A stretch of 64,000 bases of DNA from Liolophura sinensis (GCF_032854445.1 NC_088296.1:372001-436000); one strand, 5' to 3'; counted from the stretch's first letter, positions 46,001-59,530 are shown. Numbers and translations: made by a program. The notes: generated by a model from the sequence alone, not told the origin.

Positions 46001-48802
46001 TTATAAGAATGACATGATGTACTATTCCTAGTAGGTTAGATCTAATTTGTCTGGACAAACGTAAGATTGAACATTAGATATATCTCACACTTGAGTCATG
46101 TTTTGGACAACTACAGCTTACAGAAACACATCTGCTGACAATAGTCACGTGCGCATGTATAACAAACATGGGGAGGTATAACACATTTATACATACGTTT
46201 TGGTGAAGTCCGTGGAACCCTGTCAACAAACAGAATTGAGCCTACATATAAAATCACGTAAAGAAGAAACAGATACCTCTCCAGAGACACACAGTACACA
46301 AGCACCCTTGGCTTTTACCTCCAACATCTAGACCATTCCCTGATCTATTACATAGCCCACATCAGTTCTCAATTCCGCTTAATAAATTCCATTGTGCTTC
46401 ATACAATACAATTTCCCCTTATTTGCAAATCTGTTTACATACAAACCTTGTTTTATTTCTTTTTTTAAAAAACAGCATACAATATGTTCTTTTTGACATT
46501 ACATGTTGCTACTTTATTGCTTTAATCGGACCGAGGGGTACCACTGAGCATAATAAAGCTGTTGAACTCAGGATCTAAAACTTTAGCAGATCTGGCAGCA
46601 TGAGGTGGATTTGAACACGTGATCACAGTTCCTAAGGGTGGTTTGGGTCTTAGGTAACGTCTGTAGTAGAGGCAGCTGAACTACTGTTAGAGATTGTGAC
46701 TTATATGCTTGACTTACCTGCAAAAACTCCACGTCCATTGATGCTAATAAATCATTGGAAGCCTGTACCATCCTCTCCATTTCCTGAGCCTGTAGCTGTA
46801 AATGTTTGAGTATGGCGCTGCACTCGACACTCCACTGTGAATAGCGGGTTCTTATGCCATCTAAGGAGTGTTGTCTCCAGGCTTGTAAAGCTTCCAGGGC
46901 TGCACAATAAGCCTTTTCCACTTCCTGAGTGTGAAGTTCCTGGTTTTCCTGCCAAACAGAAAATTCGTTTATTACCTCATCCACACCTTTAGAACTGCGT
47001 GTTCAAGAAATTATATATGTATGTGTAAAAGGGTGAACTATACGCGCCACATAACAATGTGTCTCCGGGGTGGAGGGGATTTCCCTTTAATCCAGTGATG
47101 TACATGCAAGTCTCCACTCAAAACCCCAAAGGTACGTCGGTCAACCTCTAAAAGGGTCGTGCCATCAAAACTGATGCTCCGAGCATGGTGAAGCCTTAGA
47201 TGCTTCCAACCTCAGACACCTGGGACTGGTTCAAACCCGAACGTTGTCGCCCCATCAGATCAAATGGTGACGTGTATATATTATAGATTATATTATGACA
47301 GCGCATGATCGGAGATGATATATCAAATGAAGTTGTCTGAGGTGGGCATATCGCGTGTGTGTCACTGAGAAGAAAGTCATAATAATGATACGATAGTCTG
47401 ATGAGACAAGCCAGAAACAAGTAAATAGACTCGTCCTTCACACAAATACATCACCGCATCAGTCCGTGTATTCCCCTGTTTAAGTTCTGATAAAAAGTCG
47501 TCAATATTCGGGTTTAACTCTTTAATTGTAATCTACATATATAATATGTGACAGAATCAGCTTTAATAGCAATATTCTACATAGTCAAAATGAGCCACAA
47601 CAACATGAGACTGAACGGGTGTCATGGAAAATACCAACCTGTATCTTACTGTGCAGCCTCAGAACTCCGGACAGTGATTCCTTAGTTTCGCCTAAGACTT
47701 TCTCCAGTTCATTAGTCCTGCTCAAAACAGCTGGCTGTAATGGAAAAAAAACGCTACATTAAAAAATCCGCCTTTCAAATGACTCACTACGGTACAGGAC
47801 AAAATGTCCCATTCTTCACTACACATCATAAATTTTAGGTCAGTAAACAGTTCCAAATCATGCCATATTTATTTTGATTATCGACTTATATACTAGCATG
47901 GTACACGATTTAGATAGTGATTTAAGTTATGCGACCAGAACATTCCTTGTTTCTTTCTAACATCATTGAAAACTGTTTATCACTTTTCTTTGCATGATTC
48001 CAAAGTAATTTTGAACTTACACAATTTCTTAGTTTTTCGTGGTTTGTGTTAATAGTCGTTTTGGGAAATGACCACACGAGTATTGACTCCATTTCGGTTG
48101 ATGTCTGATATACGAATATCTTTTTCACATTACCTTGTCATTCTCAGCTGCTGATGGTATATCCCGCATAGCGTGTCCCTGATGCTCAACCACACACCCC
48201 ACACAGATCACCATTCGACACGGTTCACAGTACAAGTCGAATGACCGACCGTGTCTGGGGCATGACGGCTGCTGGGTTGATTGGTGGTCCCTACTGACTT
48301 GGCCCTGTGAGGTTTCCTGAGAGAGGTACTCCAGGGGCGAAATCAGTTCGTGACGTTTCAGAGGACCCCTCATTGGGTGACAAATAACAAGACATTCCTC
48401 ACAGTAGAACACACCACAGTTGGTACAAAACTTGACAGCTTTGACGTGATTACCTTCCTCACACAGAGAACAATATGGGATGTCATCCTCAACCTTTACA
48501 CCAGATGAGAACCTCTCCACAATTTCTGCTAGATGAAAGTTAGGAGGTAGACCAGCCACACCTTCTCTCCCCAGACTGGTCGGTGCCCGACACACAGGGC
48601 ATGCTATCAGCTGATGAACGTCCTCATACCCAGTGCTGCCGGAGTTCTCGTCTGTCTGTACATGTTTGAACTTGTCAGCGTACGAATCAATGCATTCCCT
48701 ACAAAAACTGTGCTGACAGGGTAGCATTACTGGTTTCCGGAATGTTTCCATGCATATCGAACAGATGAGAACATCATCCCGCTCTTGCATACTTTCGGCC
48801 AT
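42495..48802 (-). CDS. TRIM-family RING E3 ubiquitin ligase (RING, two B-boxes, coiled coil, SPRY), six coding exons
   Basis: Splicing 48802-48134, 47734-47639, 46948-46718, 46219-46197, 45939-45752 and 43075-42495 on the minus strand gives one open frame of 595 codons ending in a stop. Every junction has GT/AG and the phases match (0,0,0,2,1). Seen: a C3HC4 RING (C14, C17, C29, H31, C34, C37, C68, C71), B-box 1 (about 111-151), B-box 2 (C181, H184, C192, C195, C200, C203, H207, H210), a helical coiled-coil region (about 224-400) and a C-terminal SPRY domain (about 404-590). Family knowledge: TRIM proteins dimerise through the coiled coil, conjugate ubiquitin through the RING and recognise targets through SPRY, often in innate immunity. 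The substrate cannot be inferred. An acceptor-like TTGCAG just upstream of the ATG (near 48821) suggests a 5' UTR exon. A candidate AATAAA lies at 42051-42046. No frame damage is visible. Confidence 0.93.
43879..44136 (+). mobile_element. tRNA-derived SINE, near full length, in the last TRIM intron
   Basis: Begins with a tRNA-like head (A box TGGTTCAGTTGG, B box near GAGTTCAAGTCC), then the conserved core (cagtttcctcccaccataat) and the 3' motif ttcttgagtaccgcgtaaag. This is the best example in the window of the family found in all monomer copies. It is antisense to TRIM. Confidence 0.85.
44350..45735. repeat. 42-bp minisatellite in the last TRIM intron
   Basis: About 30 tandem units of 42 bp, each with the phrases cctactgtataactcacatt and agcctgtgtcttctgtgcac. 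Units are cleanest at 44,600-45,360 and degenerate at both ends, with traces up to 13-15 bp from TRIM exon 5. Because 42 is a multiple of three, frames stay open on both strands. The minus (sense) frame reads AQKTQANVSYTVGC per unit, with only a few stops over 1.1 kb. It has no splice phasing with the TRIM exons, so I treat it as intronic. Confidence 0.92.
45752..45939 (-). CDS. TRIM coding exon 5 (linker between coiled coil and SPRY)
   Basis: 188 nt between acceptor CTCGCAG and donor GTAAGT. It starts with one base completing a Thr codon, reads TDDQLNGIRADLEKHDVSRQ and onward, and ends one base into a Lys codon completed by the SPRY exon. Confidence 0.85.
46197..46219 (-). CDS. TRIM coding exon 4 (23-nt microexon)
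   Basis: 23 bases between acceptor TTGACAG and donor GTATGT, encoding GSTDFTK plus two bases of the next codon. The length is the family standard, and the 2-nt remainder is exactly what exon 5 needs to stay in frame. Confidence 0.88.
46718..46948 (-). CDS. TRIM coding exon 3 (231 nt, coiled coil)
   Basis: Acceptor TTTGGCAG, donor GTAAGT, 77 codons in phase 0, with long helical heptad-like sequence (for example ILKHLQLQAQEMERM). 231 nt is the classic third-exon length of TRIM genes. Confidence 0.92.
47639..47734 (-). CDS. TRIM coding exon 2 (96 nt, coiled coil)
   Basis: Acceptor TTACAG, donor GTTGGT, 32 codons in phase 0. The peptide is charged and leucine-rich (SRTNELEKVLGETK is part of it). 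96 nt is the classic length of the second TRIM exon. Confidence 0.9.
48134..48802 (-). CDS. TRIM coding exon 1: RING and both B-boxes
   Basis: 223 codons, ATG at 48802, ending in codons for NDK followed by the donor GTAATG. It encodes the RING and both B-boxes in one exon, as is usual for TRIM genes. The start is chosen because the RING begins at residue 14 and the frame carries no earlier conserved domain. Confidence 0.93.
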
Positions 48803-49625
48803 TATTAGTTTTTTTTTCCTGCAACAAAAACGGCAAATCGCTCAGATGGGCACCTATAAGAATGTTCCTATTTACAAAATCATTAACGTTCAAGACAGCA
48901 CACAACCTCCATCTGTTCCCGTGTTCCCACAACACACTGAGTACAGTACTTTTTATCGCTATTCTCCAATTCTCGTTTAAGAAGCATTAAAGTGTCTATA
49001 CATGCACGAGGAGAGTAAACCTCGCTTTCCTGAGAAAGAATCCATTCTGTTCAGTTAGAAATTTGGCCATTCTTCCTTTTATTGCGCTTTTTGGCAAAAA
49101 TCTGGTCAGGCTAATTTGGGCAGAGGTGTTTTATAGTGATATTCGATAGATATATAGCTCCAATCCATAATTAGCAAGTCTGTGTGCAAAAACGAGATTA
49201 TCGCTATTTAAATGTATATTGTCTAGCCAAGCCTGTTGAATACAGTGTCTATGATGGTAACTTGACCCTATATACTGTATGATAATTGGGCCAAACCTCT
49301 GGAATATCTCTATCTGCAGAAGTTTATACAATATATAACAGATATAATAAACACGACATTACTAATAGTGACACAAGCATTTCTTACTTATATTAAAACA
49401 GTTATAAACCAAGGTCAAATTTTGTATTCCAGCTTCCAGTGTTTTTTTTTTAGAAAGCACAGAAGTAAAGACTACAATACACCAGCTTATCAATCAAAAC
49501 GATTAAACCGTAAAATGTTGACTTCGTTCCAATGTGTGAAGTACACGACCGATTAGATACAGCGCCATAACAGGGACAGCCTGTCATAGCACCGTATCAA
49601 CTCAAAGCCTGGATTGGAGATATGT

Positions 49626-49882
49626 TTATTTATTTATTTATTTGATTGGTGTTTTACGCCGTGCTCAAGAATATTTCACTTTTACGACGGCGAGCAGCAA
49701 TATAGTGAGAGGAAACCCACCACCATCCGCAGGTTGCCTCCAGACCTTCCCACATCCGGCCGGGGGGAAGCCGGCATGAGCTGGACTTGAACTCACAGCA
49801 ACCGCATTGGTGAGAGGAAACTGGGTCATTACGCTGCGCTAGCGCGCAGACAGACTGAGCCACGGAGCCCCCCAACCCCCCT
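49626..49882 (-). mobile_element. full-length SINE S3, copy 4
   Basis: Same insertion site; the second TSD reads ccggagatatgt. It lacks the poly-G run (gccggggggaagccgg instead), so the homopolymer grew in the copy 1/2 lineage. Confidence 0.9.
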
Positions 49883-51065
49883 CCGGAGATATGTAACCCA
49901 TGTACACTGTGGAAGTAGGTCAGCGTCCATTCAAACAACTCCAGCTAATATATAAGCCGACCTACATGGAGTATACGGCTGTCCTATACGGCTTAGGTGT
50001 GTCAAGTTACACACCCCATTATTGGTAATCAATGGGCGAGGTTGTAGTGTTTGCTGAGTGGCACGTTAATAATCCATGTAGCCTTTCAGTTCTGTTAAAT
50101 TGAAAACCCTGTCTGCAGTTCAGTGCATACCTTAGGTTTGAGCTCGCCTCCAAGTGGGGAGACCTGAGACCTGAGTCGCGTCATACCAAAGACGTCGAAA
50201 ATGGTATTTCTTACTGTTCAGCTTGGGATATGAGAACATGTACATCCTAACCATAATTTTTTTACTGTTACAATGTTTATATTTGGAGCAGAAAGGCGAA
50301 CGTTGTAAGTGAACACACAGCGTTCCATACATGTCGGTTGCTCCGGTTATCTACATGTATGTAGGCCCAACCCGAGACAACACGTCAGTGGCAAGCAACG
50401 ACCTTCAGCAAAACCCTACATAATGCTTCTCAAGTTCAAAGCTTCAGAAAAATACATTAATAACGTACTATCGCCCTGTTTATATTGTGAAAAGATCGAC
50501 ATAATTGGACAGTGTGAACTTGCCCCTGATTCAATTAGTCGTTTTTCTTGAGAAGAAAATATTCCAACTGTTTATAGACAGTGTCAGAGTTTCACACACA
50601 GATCGAGAGTAGAGTCTATACAGAGACACACACCATTAATCGTACGTCGACTTCGTGAGGATGAGCAGACCATTTACATTCTGTATGAGAGCTGGTCACA
50701 CGATCAAGTAAAGACAACTCCCTCACCTGATAGAAATATCCCGATATAACAATAGGCCTACCCCATCTTACAAGACTTACCTGTCGCCACTATTCCCTTC
50801 GTGTTTCACTACTTGGTAAAACTGCGCAGATTGAAACAGAAACTACTTGGTTCCGAGAAATAGGTCATCCGAACAGGGGAGTTAAATTCCTCAGTATGCT
50901 TGTACACATTTTTGTGGCACAGTTCCTTCAACAACTCAAGAATATGCACATAATCTTTAAAATTATGGGCATGGCAATGGCCGTTATTTACATAGTACGG
51001 CTTTAACTGCAACTGATCGGATGGCTCACAGATCAACGGTCATAACAGTTTACTTTAACAATATT

Positions 51066-51305
51066 ATTTACTTATTTGGTTAGCGTTTTACGCCACGCTT
51101 AAGAATATTTCACTTATACGACGGCCGCCAGCATTATAGTGGGAAAAAACCGGGGCCCGGTGGACGCCCGGGACCATCCGCATGATGCAGCCAGACTTTC
51201 CCACATACGGCTGGAGAGGAAGCTAGCATGGACTGGAACTGGGCGGTAGGCTTCTTCGCCATTGCTCCGTGCTCGTGTGCTAATAATCTCGGAAACTGAA
51301 GCCCC
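51066..51305 (-). mobile_element. SINE S4, copy 4
   Basis: Orthologous to 9511-9750 with scattered substitutions. Confidence 0.85.
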
Positions 51306-51875
51306 TTTGAGCAACTGATATAGGCTATCACACAGCAGACGGACTGGCGTATGGGGATTAGGTGAACGATTATACACGTATAACATGACCTTTTTTTACT
51401 GTCACAGTTTTTTTTTTTTAATATTTACACGTTGTAAGTAAATGAACAGCGAACCATACAGGCATGATATCCGCGCTATGTGTGCCATAGGCAGCACGTC
51501 ACCGCCAGTAATCGACCTTCAGCACAACTGCATAATGCTTTTCAAGGTTAAAGCTTCACGACCTCAAATTAATAACGTAATATCGCCCTGTTAGAAGATC
51601 GACACAGTCAAACAGTATAAACCTGAACAAAAATAAGTCGTTTTCCTTTATACGCAAATATCGACGGTTCTAGGCTCACACATAGGCTGGCATGGCCGAT
51701 GTTAAAGTCTATAAAAGAAAGCGTCCCATTCGTATATCTACGTTGTGTCGATTTGAGGACGAGCAGACCAATTAAACTGTGTCTGACAGTGGGTGACACG
51801 ATCAAGTAAAGACAACTCCTTAACCTGACAGATCGTTTCCATCCAGACTACATATAATCGTCTCACAGAGCTTAC

Positions 51876-52006
51876 CTGTCCACACAAATCCCACCTGGCT
51901 TCACAACTTGGTGAAACTGAGCAGATTGGAATAGAAAATACTTAGTTCTGAGAAATGCACCTGATCTGTACAGGGGAGGTAAATCCCTCAGTATGTTTGC
52001 ACACAT
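51876..52006 (-). other. exon-like open segment, module C of copy 4
   Basis: Same frame and donor as 10319-10449. The three visible changes (Thr to Ala, Ser to Phe, Ala to Val) all alter residues, which does not suggest purifying selection. Confidence 0.3.
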
Positions 52007-53058
52007 TTATACTCTGTGACATCTCAAGAATGGTTTCCACAACTCGCCATTAACTTAAGGCCCATCCGTGAATGTCACATTTCAACGAACTATCAGTTTC
52101 CCACAAAATTACTTCAGAAAATGGGTTCAAATCATTTATATTTGTTATCCCGTTTAGGTTCAAACAGAATACATTGGAAGTATAGTTGAGAAATGTCGGA
52201 TGGATTTTCTCAAACCAGTATAATGAGAATAGGCAATAGCTACAATAGTTGCCCACTGGATTCAAGCGGCGTTACCCTCGTGGGGTCTCCGGGGCTGAAA
52301 AGAATACGACCTCAGTCTTCTTGGCAAGCTTGTCGTAAAGGGCGCCTAACCTAGAGCTCTACCGTGAGGCCTCGGTGAAATATACACTCACATCTCCTAT
52401 ATTTGTGTGAGGGACCATAGAGGAATAAGCCTACCTGTTTGCCCTGGATTGCAACCCTTACTTGAAGAGAACGGTCTTGCGGTCTTACTTCACTTCGGCT
52501 CTTCTGTAGAGACTGAAGATCGGGTTGGCCCAGTTTGGCTAACCGGTTGGAGCAGATATGCTCCGAACTAAAATCACAAGGGTGTGTAGATGTCAAGCGA
52601 TACGCAACATAAAAAAGACGATGATACTTATCGCCATTTGATAACCCCTCTTTTCCTCAGTCGATCTCTACACCGCCAAAGTAGATCTGTACAAACCTAA
52701 TATGCTTTGCCTGTATTAAGACAATAAAACGTTAAAATTGCGACGAAGCGTATATGATCTCCTCTGTGGACTGTCTTCTCTTTATAAAAGAGAAACAGCT
52801 CATTACCTCAAAAGAAACAATTCAAAAAGCACGTCACCGTATCTCTTCCGCGAACAGTGTCCTGAAAACTTCATTCGCCAGAGTGGAGAGTATCAACATG
52901 TGTTGACACTCAAATATCACTGACTTGCCGATGATTGGTTACGGTAAACCTAAAACAATATCTGTGAAAGAATTAACTAACTTGTCAATAAATCTACGTC
53001 TGCATCTGACTGTATACTCAGTCAAGGCATCGCTGGACTGAAGTTTTTATAATATCTC

Positions 53059-53314
53059 GGGGCCGAGGTGGTTAGTGTGTCAGCGCAACGCCTTGGCCCA
53101 GGGGGATCTCACCAACGCGTCGGCTGTGAGTCCAAATCCAGCCTAGGCTGTCTTCCTTTCTGCTCATACGTGAGAGGGTCTGACTGCAACCTGCGGATGG
53201 TCGTGGTTTCCCCCGGGATCTGCGCAGTTTCCTCCCACCATAATGCTGGCTGTCGTCATATAAGTGAAATATTTTTGTGTCCGGAGTAAAACACCAATCA
53301 AATAAATAAATAAA
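53059..53314 (+). mobile_element. SINE S1, copy 4
   Basis: Orthologous to 605-860; tail reads accaatcaaataaataaata. Confidence 0.85.
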
Positions 53315-53529
53315 TTCATTAAACATCTCCGGCGCAATTATCAAAAGCTTTACCTAGAGCAATAACACTGTTTTGCTGCAGGACGTCCTAAATCTTTAGT
53401 TGTCAGCACTGAAAATGCTGACCAATTCTCCACATTAAGATCAAAGTCTAAAACTTCATTTTCCCTGTTCTTTACCCCCAGGGTGGGCTTTATTATGTAG
53501 ATTTGTGGTCGTAACAACGTAGAGAATGT

Positions 53530-55085
53530 GTGGTCAGTAATATTTATTATAAGTTTCTAACCCATTTGTCATCTGAGCCACTGGAGACTCTATTGGGCTT
53601 GTTTAATCATGATATTTGGATTAGTGGTAAGGTTTCCACCCTCATGGAGGGAGGCGTGTATTATCCCGGTTCTAAAACCGGGTAAGGATCATAATGAACC
53701 CTCTAGTTAACGTCCCATAGCTCTTATCAGCGCGGTTAAGAGTATGGAACGAATAATAAATGATAGATTTCTTTGGTATTTAGAAACCAACACTTTACTG
53801 TCTAATATTAAATGTGGTTTTCCTTAAAGTCGATCTAAAGTTTGTTGAATTGAAACTTTTATTCGTAATGATAAAAAAAATAATGAACAAAACGTGTCAC
53901 TATTTTTCGACCTTGAAAACGTCACCGAACTACGACGCCGCATGGAAATAAGGTGTTTTAAATATGGGATTTATCGCTTATGATTACTTATCAGAGCTTT
54001 TATCTTATGGTCAGCTATCGTCAGTTTAGGTTTTTTCATGGGCAAGAATTACCGTATTCCAGGGTAGCATACTGTCACCAACACTGTTTGCCTTCAAACT
54101 TAATAGCTTGTGAAAAACTTAAACATGTGGTACAGAAGGTTCTTTATATGTACAGTTGATGATATCCGTATATGCTACCGTTCTAAAATATGAATAACAT
54201 CGGCAAGACTCCTGCAGTTTTCTCTCAATAAGACCAAGAAATGGGCAGTTGAACATGATTTTAGATTTTCTACATCTAAAACCACCGATATGCATTTTTA
54301 TTGTAAACGGATCTTCATTTCGACTTCAAGATTTTATGGTAAACTAGTAAAAACTGAGATCTGAAAACAGATTTTCAGGAGTCATAGATGATAGCAAATT
54401 CCTCATTTCCCTCCATGTTAAAATGCTTAAAGCTAAATGAAAAAATCTATGCCTCAAAACAGACATTTGTATGCCAGCCGTCAACCAAGATGGACATTCG
54501 AGGTCAACAATCGTAAGGCAAATTCCCACAACGACGTATAAGTAAGGGTCTGGATATAATTAAGGTCGTATATAGCAAAGTCTAGTCTTGACTTATGTAC
54601 TGAGCGGTCAGTTTTATTAAATTTACATCGATCTTTTGTGAGGCCTAAATTGACCTTGGTTCCATCATTTACGGTTCCGCCAGGAAATCGTATCTAAAAA
54701 TGTGGGATCCTGTCTATGATCAGGGTTTGAGGCTCAGCCTTGGTGCCTTTAGAACCTCACCCGTACAGAGATTATACGTTGCGGCTAACCAATCTTTAGT
54801 ATACAGCAGGTGTGTACAGTATACAGTCCATGTGCTACAAAGCTTACAGCACATCCAAGAAGCCTTGCCTACGACTGCAATGTGTAAATATATGCAGATA
54901 GATGATTTGGTACTCGTGTGCAGTAATTTATTTAGAAGCTAACGTCAAACAAGAGGATATAGTTCGTGTGTCTTTTCCGGAATTTCCTCCTCAGCTTCTT
55001 CCAAAACCTAAATAAATATCTGATCCAGGTAAACATAGGAAATCAGATACAAATCCTCTTATAATTCAGTTTTTGAATGACAGCT
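53530..55085 (+). pseudogene. LINE ORF2 fragment, copy 4
   Basis: Diverged counterpart. It preserves DQGLRLSLGAFRTSPVQRLY near 54715-54780 but has an extra stop in the RT block (tccttaaagtcg, near 53822). Confidence 0.85.
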
Positions 55086-55205
55086 AATTCTAGACCAGTA
55101 ACGTCTAATATATAATAGTTAACATCACTGCAGTGTTGTATTTTTATGCTTCCAAAAGTTTGCAAAACCTATTGTTATTAGCGCTTCAAGACATACAAGG
55201 TTGAT

Positions 55206-55372
55206 GTATTTATTTATTTATTTGATTGGTGTTTTACGCCGTACTCAAGAATATTTCATTTATACGACGCCGGCCCGCTTTATGGTGGACGCAAACCGGG
55301 TCAAGCCCGGGAAACCCGCGACCATCTGCAGACATACAGGCTTGAATCCCTAGGCTTCAACCTCTATTATAT
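55206..55372 (-). mobile_element. truncated SINE S2, copy 4
   Basis: Orthologous to 2761-2925. Confidence 0.8.
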
Positions 55373-57459
55373 CTGTTCGAATTATTATTATTCCCGACAG
55401 TTATGTGATACATTTTATGAGAAAACGACAACAGGTACACTCCCAAAACTTTAGAATGTTTTAGGAAAGTGTCTGAAGTTTTGCATTTTGACATTCGGTG
55501 ACATTTGGTCGACTGACTTAGCAGCCATATTGGATTAAACTAAACTAAATAAAACTAAATAAACTAAATAAATCTTCCTCTTCAGAACCACTGTTTCGAT
55601 AGAGCTGAAAATTAAACTGCACTTGCACAAAGCCTAGGCACATTCAGGGTGATAACGAAAATTTTCTCGTTTGACAATTGTACAAGCTCGCTGTTGGGTG
55701 AAAATGTCTTGTGACACAAAACCAGAGAGAACGTGAAATGAATTAGACGTTCAGGAAACCCACAAAGAGCTCAAAATGTAGTAGATGTACTTACAAGAAA
55801 CCCATAGTGAAGACAAAACACATCTGACATACATGTACAAAAACCCAAAAGGGAATACAAGATGAATACTATTGTTTGTTGTTTTACTGCTTATTAATAT
55901 GGAAACAAACAAAAAAAGGCACATGGCCATTTGTGTTGAAGTGATCATGTAATATCTGTAACAACCTAAGGGCCTTACAAGTTCAGTTACTCAGTTTCCC
56001 CAGAACAGGTTTCCACCCGTCAGCATAATTTTGTACCCAGTTTTATGAGGTAATCACCAAAAGTCTTCAGATAAGAAGTATCAATTTAACCGGAAAAGAT
56101 TTATTTCTTTTAAAAGCTAACTTGTTTTAGTTCACCCATATAATTGCATTTTTTATTTTCTGTCATAAAACCACCCTTCAAATGATGATAAAGTATTACA
56201 GCGTCTGCTAACACAGTATCCCTTTCTCCAAGAAACAGCTGATTCATGTGAAGTAAGTTTGTACGGTGAGGAGGTTCAATATATAATCGTTAACTTTCAG
56301 TTATTTATTACCATTTTCCAACTTATGTATCTTATAAAAGCGACATACATTCTTCAGTAATCCATTAAAGGTAGTGCCCATTTTTCAGAGTGAGTTCTCT
56401 CCCAAAACATTTCCAACCATATATGTAGGGTAACATATAATACCTGTTGTCACTATTGCAATGTTCCTTCAAAAAGCATTGTAAGACCTATATCAGTGTG
56501 TGTGCCTCGCCTCCCTTGTAGGTCATCCCTTCTGTTCAGTTGGAAATATGGTGATTTGGAGATATACAACCTCAGGTAGACTGTATAAGTAGGTCATCTT
56601 CAGCTGTATCTTCACAAAGACAACCCTAGATAATCCAAAAGCAAACTTACACGGTTAATGGAGGGTGTCAGGACGACAGTATACATACATGCAGGCCTTT
56701 TTATAGCTTAGCTAGAGCTGTCTGTGTGAAGAGTGTAGAATTATTAATACATGTAGTCTCTTAAATATAGATAAATATATATCAACTAGTTAGAAAGTAG
56801 GCAAATTTTGCTTTTGTCATACCATAAAACGACTCTTGCGATATAAAAGAAAGGGTGGAGGGGGGAAACCAACCCAGAAGCAATGTTGGATCTTGATCGT
56901 TTTGATCATGGAAACAAACGTATGTCTACAGTGTTGTAAGGGGGGAGAATTTAAAGACACCTCAAAATCATGATTGGAGAGATGTTACCTCAGGGGGACT
57001 ATAGAAGTTTGTCAGCGCCAGTTGTATCTAGGTCATATATAAGCAATGGAGATATACATGTGTGTATTCGGCTATCCTGACGGGATAAGCTGTGTTAGCA
57101 GGCCCTATATATGTATCCTCGCGCAGTGATCACAGATAATGGAGGGTGTAACATATTGGACAATGATGACGGCAGTATACATACATGTAGGCCCTTCTAT
57201 AGATTAGCTAGAGCTGTCTGTGTGAAGAGTGTGAAGTTGATAATACATGCAGCCGCTTAGTCATGGATAGGCCTACATATACATCTGGGTCTTAAAATTG
57301 TAAAATAGACAGCATTACCGGGACGTTATCTGTATACATTATAGTAAAGCTGAAATATTCTGTGCAAATCCGTACATAATTTTAAGACTCGATTACTTTT
57401 AGCACCATTTACGTATACAGACATTCTTTAGCTTTGACGTCACGGGCATTTGATATAGG

Positions 57460-59145
57460 CTATCATATAACAAACGGGCTGACGTACATGGAAAAGGGGG
57501 AGTGTATACCCTATTCATCAATGTTTGACTACCACAGTTTATACTTGGAGCGGACAGTCGAACGTTGTTAAGTAAACAATAAATAGCGATACATGATCAG
57601 GGCAATATTTTCGAGCTTTGTGTACCACAGGCGACACGTCAGCGCCAGTAATCTCCTTCAACATAACTCTGCATAAGGCCTTTCAAGGTCAAAGCTTCAG
57701 AATCTTAATAACGTAGAGGCATACCATCGTCCTGTATATTTATATGTAGTGACAAGATCGGCATAGTTTAAACATTATGAACGTGGACCAAGTCTAGTCC
57801 TTTTCCTTGACGTAACTATTCAGACTGTTTATCGACAGTGTTACAAGTTCACACACAAAATGAGAGTCTATACATTGACACGCCCCAGTCGTCATTCTGC
57901 AATTCATATCACTGGCCTTTTATACCTGATTCTGCTGAAACCATGGTGCTAGGGACGTGTAATTTTTGCTACTATACTATTGAACAGTTAGAATAAAGCC
58001 CTGACTGAGGTAAATTGACAGAGGGGTCGTATTTCACCAGTTACATGTGACCATTTGCCAGCTATCACATTGTCGTCGCTGCTCTGGTTTTTCTCGCTAT
58101 ACTGTACGCCCTACTTGTACTGTGTAGATGTAAGGACGACTCGACCAACTAAACAGTGTCAGACGGTCGGTAAAACGATCAAGTAAAGACAACTCCCTAG
58201 CCTGACAAATATTTCCACCCCAAATACACCTACCTGTCCCTAAATTACCTTACCTGTCGACACAAATACCCCGTGCTTCACAAGTTGATAAATGGAGCAG
58301 ATTTAAAACAGAAAAGACTTAGTTGTGAGAATTGATCGTGTTCTATGCAGGGGAGGTAAATCCCTCATGATGTTTGTTCACATTCATACTCTGTGATATC
58401 TCAACAATGGTTTGCACAGCTCGCCTTCAAGTTTATATGCGAATGTCATATTTCAACAAACAATCAATTTCCTACAAAATTACCTCAGTAGATGTGTTCA
58501 AATCGTGTGTAGACTGAAAATGTTATCACTTTTGGCTCCAAACAGAATACGTTGAAAATATAGTTGAGAAATGTAGGATAGATATTCTGAATCCTGTACC
58601 GGTATTAGGAGATTAGGCTATAGCTACGACAATTGCCCATTAAATTTAAGTGGCATTACCCTCGTGGGGTCACTAAGGTGAAATCAGGCCTCTGGGCAAC
58701 CTTGTCGTACTAGGCAACTAACCTTAAGCTCCACCATGTGGCCCCTGTGAATATATAGACCGATATCTCCTCGAGTGGTGGAGTAGCCTACCTGTTGATC
58801 ATGGAGTACCTGTTTGCTGTGGACTGCGAACCTATTGGAAGAGAACGTGCTCCCAGTGGACGAAGGGAGGTTAGACCTGTAAGATTTTCAAGCCCAACAC
58901 CACACATGGCCCTTGTTTAGGTAGAGGTGGGAGGTTGGATTGGTCCTATTCGACCAATAGGCTGGAGTAGATATACTCCGAACTAAAATCTCAAGGGGTT
59001 GTAAATGTCAGGTGATTCACAAATCAAAAAAAACAAAAAACAAAACAAAAAAACAAAAAAAACATGACAGTAACAGCAAACTCAGCAAGTACTTATCGAC
59101 GTTTAATAAACCTTAGTCGATCTCAATTTGCCCACACAGTGTCCA
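57460..59145. repeat. module A, copy 4
   Basis: Orthologous to 5165-7050, single version of the 244-bp segment, with an expanded A-rich tract near 59026-59062. Confidence 0.8.
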
Positions 59146-59360
59146 AGTAGACATCCACATACCTAATCCGACTAGGTGCGTTACATGCACTTGGACAAGG
59201 CAATGACCAGTATGGCTATAAATTGGTTTACTTTCCTTGTGCAGGTGATGTTCGACGAAGACTCTACACAGTGAACTCTATGTATGCTTTGTTTGACAGC
59301 ATCACTGGCGATGCCATCATAAAATACTTCAGGGCCATTGGCCTATATCATAAAATATGA
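59145..59360 (+). pseudogene. deleted LINE, copy 4
   Basis: Orthologous. A short deletion (catgcacttgg versus catgccacaaacttgg) further damages the knuckle. Absent from copy 3. Confidence 0.65.
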
Positions 59361-59366
59361 ATTCTA

Positions 59367-59487
59367 ATTATCAGTAGTAGTAGTAATAATAATTATTATA
59401 ATAATAATAGTAATAAAAACAATCATTATCATCACCACCACCACCACCACCACCACCACCACCACCACCACCACCACCATCATCACC

Positions 59488-59521
<34 letters not shown>

Positions 59522-59530
59522 TCATCATAA
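59367..59530. repeat. compound trinucleotide repeat, copy 4
   Basis: The (CGT) block is missing and the (CAC) blocks are much longer (about 18 and 6 units) than in copies 1 and 2. Confidence 0.9.

Noticed and set aside
49020-49102. Extension of copy 4 to the left (ttctgttcagttagaaattt resembles monomer 4070)
   Set aside because: The match is short and to a non-adjacent monomer position, so it does not extend the copy.
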